From positions 1 through 6,339 of the forward strand of contig CAYPOY010000309.1 in the NCBI GenBank assembly GCA_964412395.1: a stretch of 6,339 nt of DNA, in the 5' to 3' direction. The DNA is from CAYPOY01 sp964412395. Lineage in GTDB: Bacteria > Chloroflexota > Anaerolineae > B4-G1. A program made the position numbers and the translations under genes. This document shows positions 1 to 6,092 of this stretch, piece after piece. Under the pieces are notes generated by a model. That model was given only the letters and a program-made list of their open reading frames with translations, made no database searches and was not told the origin of the DNA. The stretch's first letter is position 1. Each line of letters starts with the position of its first letter.

Positions 1-131
1 GGATCGTATTCAGGATAGCAATAGAAGCTTACCATCTCTTGCGTTTTTCGTCCAACTATTGACTAGATGGAATCCGCCTTTCCTCCCCGTTTCAGCATCT
101 TGGGCGGCCTCCGCCTAGGTCACTCCAGGGG

Positions 132-159
132 TTGCATTTGCGCCAAGTTCCTGTATAAT
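132..159 (+). promoter_or_regulatory. Candidate promoter for the integron integrase gene
   Basis: A perfect -10 hexamer TATAAT lies at 154-159. The best -35 candidate is TTGCAT at 132-137 with a 16-nt spacer; it matches the consensus in only its first three bases, so the promoter would be moderate. Transcription would start near 166, giving a leader of about 90 nt before the ATG at 254. No LexA-like palindrome of the kind known from proteobacterial intI promoters was seen. Confidence 0.5.
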
Positions 160-241
160 AACCCCATTCAGACCATTTCGTGGAATACGTGGCCTTGCTG
201 AAAGATTATAGCACAAAGTCTCTCCCATGCCAAATCCTGTC

Positions 242-246
242 GGAGG
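242..246 (+). promoter_or_regulatory. Ribosome binding site that fixes the integrase start
   Basis: GGAGG is followed by a 7-nt spacer (AAAAGCA) and then ATG at 254. The in-frame ATG at 227 has no purine-rich motif before it, and this GGAGG would lie inside that longer reading. The start at 254 is therefore preferred; it removes nine residues that match nothing I recognise in the IntI family. Confidence 0.8.
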
Positions 247-253
247 AAAAGCA

Positions 254-1225
254 ATGGAACCTACTGGCAAAAAACTGCTTGATCGGGTGCGTGACGCCAT
301 CCGTCTCAAACACTACTCTATCCGCACCGAGGAAGCCTACGTCTCCTGGATCAAACGCTACATCCTGTTTCACGACGTGCGGCATCCAGACGAGATGGGC
401 ACCGCCGAAGTCGAAGCCTTTCTGACCCACCTGGCTGTGAAGGAGAACGTCGCGGCTTCTACACAAAACCAGGCCTTTAGCGCCTTGTTGTTCCTCTACC
501 GTGAGGTGCTCCACAAAGACCTGGACGGCCCCATCAACGCCCTGCGCGCCAAAAAACCCAAACGATTACCGACCGTCCTCACCAAAGAGGAGGTGCGCCA
601 GGTCCTCGGCCATCTGTCGGGCGACCACTTGCTGATGGCCAAACTGCTCTATGGCTCCGGCTTGCGGCTGATGGAGTGTCTGCGGCTGCGGGTCAAGGAC
701 ATTGATTTCGCCCAACGCCAGATCCTCGTGCGCGACAGCAAGGGGGAAAAAGACCGGGTGACAATGCTGCCCGAAAGCCTCGTCGCTCCCCTCCAGGACC
801 ATCTGCGCATCGTCAAGCGGACGCACGAGGAGGACCTGGCCAGAGGCTTCGGGGCCGTCTACCTGCCCTACGCCCTGGAGCACAAGTACCCCAACGCCAA
901 CCGGGAGTGGATCTGGCAATACGTCTTCCCCTCGCGCCGGCTGTCGGTGGACCCCCGCAGCGGCGTCGTGCGCCGCCACCACCTGCACGAGAGCGGGCTG
1001 CAAAAAGCCGTGCGGGCAGCGGCCCGGGCGGCGGAAATTCCCAAAAAGGTGAGTTGCCAAACCTTCCGCCATTCCTTTGCCACCCACCTCCTGGAGGCTC
1101 ACTACGACATCCGCACCGTTCAGGAACTCCTCGGCCACAAAGACGTCAAGACCACAATGATCTACACCCACGTGCTCAATCGAGGCGGCCTGGCTGTGCG
1201 CAGCCCCCTGGATGAACCGGCATAA
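254..1225 (+). CDS. intI: Integron-type tyrosine recombinase (IntI family), HxxR histidine replaced by Gln
   Basis: A 323-aa site-specific tyrosine recombinase, close to the usual IntI length. Residues about 1-90 form the SAM-like core-binding domain (HYSIRTEEAYVSWIKRYI). Residues about 105-315 form the catalytic domain: Arg138 in GSGLRLMECLRLRVKDID, Lys163 in the beta-hairpin RDSKGEKDR, Arg272 in TFRHSFATHLLE, His295 in LLGH and nucleophile Tyr304 in TTMIYTHV. The IntI-specific insertion, which separates integron integrases from XerC/XerD, is seen at about 195-226 with ALEHKYPNANREWIWQYVFP. IntI proteins normally have His-x-x-Arg before HSFAT; here residue 269 is Gln (CAA at 1058-1060), a one-base change from CAC or CAT. 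The rest of the protein is undamaged, so it is either a diverged active enzyme or recently weakened. No recognisable attC lies downstream. Any attI and cassettes would most likely be to the left, outside the window. Confidence 0.93.
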   Translation: MEPTGKKLLDRVRDAIRLKHYSIRTEEAYVSWIKRYILFHDVRHPDEMGTAEVEAFLTHLAVKENVAASTQNQAFSALLFLYREVLHKDLDGPINALRAKKPKRLPTVLTKEEVRQVLGHLSGDHLLMAKLLYGSGLRLMECLRLRVKDIDFAQRQILVRDSKGEKDRVTMLPESLVAPLQDHLRIVKRTHEEDLARGFGAVYLPYALEHKYPNANREWIWQYVFPSRRLSVDPRSGVVRRHHLHESGLQKAVRAAARAAEIPKKVSCQTFRHSFATHLLEAHYDIRTVQELLGHKDVKTTMIYTHVLNRGGLAVRSPLDEPA

Positions 1226-1232
1226 TGAAGGA

Positions 1233-3116
1233 TCACGGCAGCGCCAGTTCGACCACGACCATGCGGTGGTCGGAGGCCAGCGAATCGAGCACCTGCGCGT
1301 CCCTCACCTCCAGCCCGCGCGCCCAGACGAAGTCAATGCGCTCCACAGGCTCAATGGCTGGGGAGGTGGGGGCCGGGTCGAAGCCGCCGGCGATGAAGGG
1401 GTCGTCGAAACCGGCGGCGTGGATGCGGGCGTAGGTGGGTGAATCGGGGGTGGAGTTGAAATCGCCGCCAAACACGGCCGGGGCGGCCACGCCGATATAA
1501 ATCAGCGCGTCGTCCAACTGGCGCGCCCGCTCCTCTGGCTCCAGTCCCATCCAGATGCCGTAGGCGTCCAGCGGCCGGCCGCCGACCCGCACGCGGGCAT
1601 GTACGATGGCGGTCTGCTCCAACTGGCTGGTCAGCAGTGCCGTGTCGGCCTCGGTGATGGGGAAGCGGGTGAGCAGCGCGATGCCGGAGAGTCCCTCCAG
1701 CGCTGGCCCGTAGACTGCCTGCATGCGCAGCCGTCGTGCCAGCCACAGCGCGTCGTCCACGCCATAGCTGGTGATGCGGCCTGTGTCCACTTCTTGCAAC
1801 ATCACGACGTCGGCGCCGCTCTCCTCAATGGTGCGGGCCTGTGCCTCCAGGCTGAGTTGCCACGGGGTGTTGTAGCCGTAGTGAATGTTGTAGGTGCCGG
1901 CGCGGATGGGGCCTGCCTCCTTCAGGTCGGGCGCGGGAGGCCAGGCGAAGACCGCAGTCAGGAGCACCACCAGGGCGGCGGGTAGCCAGTGCCAGGTTAC
2001 TGGTTGCTGGATGCTGGTTGGGGGGGTGGAGGGGAGAAGGGCGGGGAGGCAGGCGACGGCGGCGGCGGCGAGGACGACGGGCAGCCCCATCCCACGGAAG
2101 GCCGGGATGGTGTAAGGGTAAGTGAAAGCGAAAGCGAAAGCAAAGTTGAGCAGAAGGAACAGGAGGAACCCCAGCGCCAGCGCCGGCCCTGTTCTGTCGC
2201 TGTGGCGGGGGCCGGTGGTGCGCAGGAGCACCGCCAGGACGAGGAACTGGGCCAGCAGCAAGCCCGCGACGGCAATGGGTCCGTCGGCCTGCTTCCCCGC
2301 CGCCAGCCCGGCCAGTGTCAGGAAGATCAACCCCAGGCCACCCAGCCGCTTGTCCTGAGCCCAGCCAAAGGGCTTGCCCAGGAGCCGATCTTTTGCCCGG
2401 CGGACGGCGGGCATCAGCGGCAGGAGCGTGGATGCCATCAGCAGTGGCGCGACGACGGTATAGTTCACGCCGCTCCAGCGGGCCAGCGCGTTGGGTAAGT
2501 CCAGCAGCGATGTCTCAAGGAACAGCAGCGCACCCACAGCCAGGCCACCCGCAAAGCCGATACCTTCCTCGGCCGGGGATTCGGCCCGAGGACGGGAGAA
2601 GGCCAGCCAGGCCACGATCCCCATCGCGATCGAAAGTGCTGCCTGTACCGGCAGCCACCACTCGCGCAGCGATATGTCGTAGGTGTTGCCGGCGGCGCGG
2701 AGAACCTGGTCGGCGGCGAAGGCCAGCAGCAGTCCGGTCGGGAGGATGCGAGGCTGTCCCCGCAGCAGCGTGACGGCGTACATCCCAGCCGCTCCGACGA
2801 TGAGGATACTGCTCCAGAGCCGTACCGCCGGCAGGTTGATCGTCAGGGGAACGCGGGCCAGAGCGGTGACGAGGGCCGTGGCAAAGAGCAATGTGCGGCG
2901 GTTGCGGCGCGGGGTGAACAAGGGCGTCAGGAACGCCACGATGACGAAGAGCATGATGGTGCCCAGCGTGCTGAACGCCATTGTCTCGGAGAAGATGGTG
3001 TCGTAGATGAGGCCGAAGAGGACGGAGAAGAGAACGCGCATGGATTGAACGAGGAAGAGCAAGACGGCGGTTGCTTCGAGGGTGCGGAGTGATCTTGGAC
3101 TGTTCATCGGGTACAT
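1233..3116 (-). CDS. Polytopic membrane protein with C-terminal endonuclease/exonuclease/phosphatase (EEP) domain
   Basis: A 627-aa two-part protein. Residues about 12-393 contain some 13 hydrophobic segments separated by short Arg-rich loops, typical of an inner-membrane protein. Residues about 402-627 are an EEP (DNase I/APE1/sphingomyelinase-like) domain: Asn410 in TYNIH, Glu442 in LQEVD, Asp552 and Asn554 in GGDFNSTPDS, Asp595 in ERIDFVW, and Asp616-His617 in ASDHRMVVVEL. All metal and phosphate ligands are present. The central position that is usually a histidine before LGL..eeR reads YGIWMGLEPEERARQ (about 519-533). The substrate cannot be told; the superfamily includes nucleases, phospholipases and phosphoinositide phosphatases, and membrane fusion favours a lipid-linked or envelope substrate by inference. 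The start at 3116 is supported by GAGGAG at 3123-3128 with a 6-nt spacer; the ATG at 3107 is too far away. It is the last gene of the operon, 24 nt after psuG, and converges on intI. Confidence 0.87.
   Translation of the reverse strand: MYPMNSPRSLRTLEATAVLLFLVQSMRVLFSVLFGLIYDTIFSETMAFSTLGTIMLFVIVAFLTPLFTPRRNRRTLLFATALVTALARVPLTINLPAVRLWSSILIVGAAGMYAVTLLRGQPRILPTGLLLAFAADQVLRAAGNTYDISLREWWLPVQAALSIAMGIVAWLAFSRPRAESPAEEGIGFAGGLAVGALLFLETSLLDLPNALARWSGVNYTVVAPLLMASTLLPLMPAVRRAKDRLLGKPFGWAQDKRLGGLGLIFLTLAGLAAGKQADGPIAVAGLLLAQFLVLAVLLRTTGPRHSDRTGPALALGFLLFLLLNFAFAFAFTYPYTIPAFRGMGLPVVLAAAAVACLPALLPSTPPTSIQQPVTWHWLPAALVVLLTAVFAWPPAPDLKEAGPIRAGTYNIHYGYNTPWQLSLEAQARTIEESGADVVMLQEVDTGRITSYGVDDALWLARRLRMQAVYGPALEGLSGIALLTRFPITEADTALLTSQLEQTAIVHARVRVGGRPLDAYGIWMGLEPEERARQLDDALIYIGVAAPAVFGGDFNSTPDSPTYARIHAAGFDDPFIAGGFDPAPTSPAIEPVERIDFVWARGLEVRDAQVLDSLASDHRMVVVELALP
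2122..2145. repeat. Short GAAAGC hexanucleotide repeat in coding sequence
   Basis: About three and a half units of GAAAGC run through this stretch. On the coding (minus) strand they give alternating Phe-Ala codons (AFAFAFAF, about residues 325-332) within a hydrophobic segment of the membrane/EEP protein. Because the unit is six bases, slippage would add or remove two residues without a frameshift. Confidence 0.55.
2350..2372. repeat. Candidate dispersed repeat motif inside the EEP gene
   Basis: TTGTCCTGAGCCCAGCCAAA followed by GGG resembles a dispersed motif family of the form TCCTGAGC-N-GTCGAAGGG that I remember from many environmental bacterial genomes; it was not searched here. The ends (TCCT and AGGG) are nearly complementary. 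Read on the minus strand it encodes PFGWAQDK at about residues 249-256, in a hydrophilic loop between hydrophobic segments, without breaking the frame. Confidence 0.35.
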
Positions 3117-3122
3117 CGGGTA

Positions 3123-3128
3123 CTCCTC
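3123..3128 (-). promoter_or_regulatory. Ribosome binding site of the membrane/EEP gene
   Basis: The minus strand reads GAGGAG, then a 6-nt spacer (TACCCG), then ATG at 3116. It lies in the 24-nt gap after the psuG stop codon, so re-initiation within one mRNA is likely. Confidence 0.7.
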
Positions 3129-3140
3129 TCTCTCAGGGAG

Positions 3141-4042
<902 letters not shown>

Positions 4043-4046
<4 letters not shown>

Positions 4047-4711
4047 TTTTGCACCGGGGTCTTGTCCAACTCAAAGACACAGGCCGGGGCGCCCATGGCA
4101 CGGCATTGCGTCTCGACGACACGGAACTCCTTCCCATCGGTGAGCCAGGCCGCTCCCTCCTGGATGGTGCCGGTGAAGATGTGACACATCGGCTCGTCGG
4201 AGAGGAGGCCGTTGCAGACCGGGCAGGTGTAAGAAATGTAGAGGAACTTGTCCGGCAACTCTTCCACCCGCAGGTCGAGCGTCTGGCCCTTCCTGGCGGC
4301 CAGCTTGCGGAAGCCCTGGGCCATGTTGTTGAGCGCGACCTTGAGCCGCATGTTGACCGGCATCAGTTTGAGCGCGGCGGTAGCGAAGCCGAAGAGCGCC
4401 GATTCCCGCTCGATGGAGTAGCGGGCCGAAAGTTGGCCGATGCGGCGGGTCAATGCCCGGGCCGGTGCGCCGAGCGTGTTCATGAGGGCCTTGTTGAGCG
4501 CGCTATAGTCGGAGTACTTGAGGCCCTCGAATTCCATGTTGGCCGGCGGCAAGTTACCGATGAGTCGCTCCAGCCCAGCCTCTCGCAGAATGTCAGCCGT
4601 CTTGGCTCCCCCAACTGTTTCCTCAATCGCCATAATTGCCCAGCACATGTAGGCGTTGGGGAAGTCGAGGTCGCAAACAGGATCGTGTTCCATCTTATTT
4701 GTCACGTGCAT
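4043..4711 (-). CDS. V4R-domain protein
   Basis: A 222-aa soluble protein. The C-terminal part (about 120-215) matches the V4R (4-vinyl reductase) domain layout: a cysteine pair (Cys163 and Cys166 in YTCPVCNG), Cys176 in EPMCHI, the FTGTIQEGAAWL stretch, then ETQCRAMGAPACVFEL with Cys203 and Cys211. V4R domains occur in a bacteriochlorophyll enzyme (BchJ), in archaeal and bacterial transcription regulators and in phenol-sensing activators, where they bind small ligands and sometimes zinc. The N-terminal 120 residues are helical-looking, with no DNA-binding motif that I recognise; they also hold Cys13 and Cys23. The start at 4711 is supported by GGGAGG at 4718-4723 with a 6-nt spacer. It is the second gene of the operon, 21 nt after the M20 gene and overlapping psuG by 4 nt. 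A sensory or metal-binding role is inference; the ligand is unknown. Confidence 0.8.
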
Positions 4712-4717
4712 TGCTCT

Positions 4718-4723
4718 CCTCCC
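4718..4723 (-). promoter_or_regulatory. Ribosome binding site of the V4R gene
   Basis: The minus strand reads GGGAGG, then AGAGCA, then ATG at 4711: a near-consensus site with a 6-nt spacer. It sits inside the 21-nt gap after the M20 hydrolase stop codon, arguing for one polycistronic mRNA, and it selects this ATG over the in-frame ATG at 4693. Confidence 0.75.
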
Positions 4724-4732
4724 TATAGTAAT

Positions 4733-5926
4733 TTAACTTGTCTTCAGTAACTCCACCGCCAGCTGCGCGTACACCTCCGCAGCGGCGTAGACGTCGGCCA
4801 GCCGCACGTGCTCGTCGGCGGTGTGGGCGTGGCAGGGGTCGCCCGGGCCGAAGCCCACAGTTGGGATGCCGGCTGCACCTGCCGTGTAAACCCCCTCGGT
4901 CGAGAAGTCCCAGCGGCTCACCCGGGGACGGTGCTGTGACTGCGCCCGCACGGCCCGCGCGGTGGCTAGTACCAGTGGATGATCCTCCGCCATCACCCAC
5001 GCGGGGTAGAACTCGCGGGCGTGGCAGGCATAGCCGGTATAACTGGTGGAGTGGTACTCTGTCACCTCCACCTCCGCACGCACTCCCTCGCGGGCAATGA
5101 CGCGCTGCACCTCGGCCAGGGCCTTGGTCTCGTTCTCCCCCAGCGTCAGCCGGCGGTCAATGATCAGCTCACAGCGGTCGGGCACGGCGTTGCGGCTGCT
5201 GGCGCGGGACGAGACGTCGGTCACCGCCAAAGTACCGGGGCCGAGGAAATCGTCGTTTGCCAACTGTTCGGACAACAGTTCCAGGCCGAACACCAGCCGG
5301 GCGGCGGTGTAGATGGCGTTTTCGCCCAGGTTAGGGCTGGCGGCGTGGGCCGAGCGGCCGTGGGTGACGAGGCGCATCTCCAGCCGTCCTCGGTGCCCGC
5401 GACTGATGTCCAGGCCGGTCGGTTCGCCCAGGACGACCCAGTCCGGGCGTATTCCTTCTTCCTCGATCAACACTCGTGACCCCAATCCCTCGCACGGTTC
5501 CTCCTGCACTACGCAGGCCACGACGACGTCACTCTTCAGTGCCACTCCTGCGTCGCGCAGGAGTTTTGCTCCGTAGATCATCGCCGCCAGCCCGCCTTTC
5601 ATGTCGCACGCGCCTATGCCATAGAGCACGCCGTCCTCGCTTTCGGCTCCGAAGGGCGCGTGGCTCCAGGCTTCGAGGTCGCTGACCCGTACCGTGTCCA
5701 TGTGGCCGTTGAGCATCAGCAGCGGGCCGCGGCCCGGCCCGATCCAGCCGACGACGTTCCCAATGCGGTCAACGCGCACGTCGCGGAAGCCCACGTGTTT
5801 CATCTCGGCGACGATGCGCTCCGCCACCGCGCTCTCCTGGGTCGAAGGGCTGGGCGTCTGCACCAGGTCGCGTAAGAAGGTCGCCAGATTGGTTTGATCT
5901 TGAAGGCTTAGTTTGAATGTACTCAT
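4733..5926 (-). CDS. M20 family metallohydrolase, YgeY-like (ArgE/DapE/CPG2 superfamily)
   Basis: A 397-aa cytoplasmic zinc-type amidohydrolase or peptidase with all M20 metal ligands: His75 and Asp77 (GHMDTV), Asp108 (GACDMKGG), the catalytic Glu142 and metal ligand Glu143 (VQEEPCEG), Glu168 (LGEPTG) and His368 (CHAHTADEH). The lid/dimerisation domain (about 178-290) has the conserved His194 in GRSAHAASP. Several blocks match the YgeY branch rather than classical ArgE: RGHRGRLEMRL, FLGPGTLAVTDV, DRRLTLGE, WDFSTEGVYTAG and IPTVGFGPGD. YgeY of Escherichia coli sits in a purine/urate-type nitrogen catabolism locus and its exact substrate is uncertain, so none is assigned here. It is the first gene of the leftward operon, with a good promoter just upstream. 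The Shine-Dalgarno is weak (AAGAAAG, about 7 nt before the ATG), but the N-terminus fits the family well. Confidence 0.92.
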   Translation of the reverse strand: MSTFKLSLQDQTNLATFLRDLVQTPSPSTQESAVAERIVAEMKHVGFRDVRVDRIGNVVGWIGPGRGPLLMLNGHMDTVRVSDLEAWSHAPFGAESEDGVLYGIGACDMKGGLAAMIYGAKLLRDAGVALKSDVVVACVVQEEPCEGLGSRVLIEEEGIRPDWVVLGEPTGLDISRGHRGRLEMRLVTHGRSAHAASPNLGENAIYTAARLVFGLELLSEQLANDDFLGPGTLAVTDVSSRASSRNAVPDRCELIIDRRLTLGENETKALAEVQRVIAREGVRAEVEVTEYHSTSYTGYACHAREFYPAWVMAEDHPLVLATARAVRAQSQHRPRVSRWDFSTEGVYTAGAAGIPTVGFGPGDPCHAHTADEHVRLADVYAAAEVYAQLAVELLKTS

Positions 5927-5965
5927 TGTCGCTTTCTTGTCTGGAGGCTCATTCTTGTGAGGGGG

Positions 5966-5994
5966 ATTGTAGGCTGAAATGGCTTATTCGTCAA
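5966..5994 (-). promoter_or_regulatory. Promoter of the leftward four-gene operon
   Basis: On the minus strand TTGACG (5989-5994) and TACAAT (5966-5971) are separated by exactly 17 nt, each with five of six consensus bases. Transcription would start near 5959, giving a leader of about 33 nt before the ATG at 5926. It is divergent from the two rightward promoters at 6035 and 6059. Confidence 0.75.
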
Positions 5995-6034
5995 GGCGCT
6001 CGCTTTTTTAACAATTCCCTGCCCAGTGCAAGTG

Positions 6035-6043
6035 TGCTATAAT
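6035..6043 (+). promoter_or_regulatory. Extended -10 promoter, upstream copy
   Basis: TGCTATAAT is a perfect extended -10 (TG-n-TATAAT). No good -35 lies at the right distance (TTCCCT near 6015), which extended -10 promoters tolerate. Transcription would start near 6050 and run toward the 57-nt repeat array. Confidence 0.55.
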
Positions 6044-6058
6044 CAGCGCGGTCGTTGT

Positions 6059-6086
6059 TTGACAGCCCACGCCTCTGTGATAGAAT
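6059..6086 (+). promoter_or_regulatory. Strong sigma-70-type promoter driving the repeat array
   Basis: A perfect -35 TTGACA at 6059-6064, a 16-nt spacer, a TG dinucleotide at 6078-6079 and -10 TAGAAT at 6081-6086 (five of six). Having all three elements makes this the best promoter in the window. Transcription would start at about 6093. No convincing protein gene follows, so the product is probably RNA. Confidence 0.75.
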
Positions 6087-6092
6087 GTCGTC

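Noticed and set aside
50..56. GTCCAAC as an attC or attI core site (RYYYAAC)
   Set aside because: A single 7-mer of this degeneracy is expected about once per kilobase, and no GTTRRRY partner or palindrome flanks it.
103..115. Hairpin GGCGG-CCT-CCGCC as a terminator
   Set aside because: No T-run follows on either strand.
227..253. Earlier ATG at 227 for the integrase
   Set aside because: No RBS precedes it, whereas a consensus GGAGG sits 7 nt before the ATG at 254.
566..1171. Long open frame on the minus strand opposite the integrase
   Set aside because: It is the shadow of a clear tyrosine recombinase in GC-rich DNA; its translation shows no recognisable domain.
1192..1205. Hairpin GGCTG-TGCG-CAGCC near the intI/EEP convergence as a bidirectional terminator
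   Set aside because: It lies inside the intI coding region and lacks a T-run in both directions.
5994..6009. Weak stem followed by six T as a rightward terminator
   Set aside because: The stem is only five pairs including a G-T, and no rightward gene precedes it.
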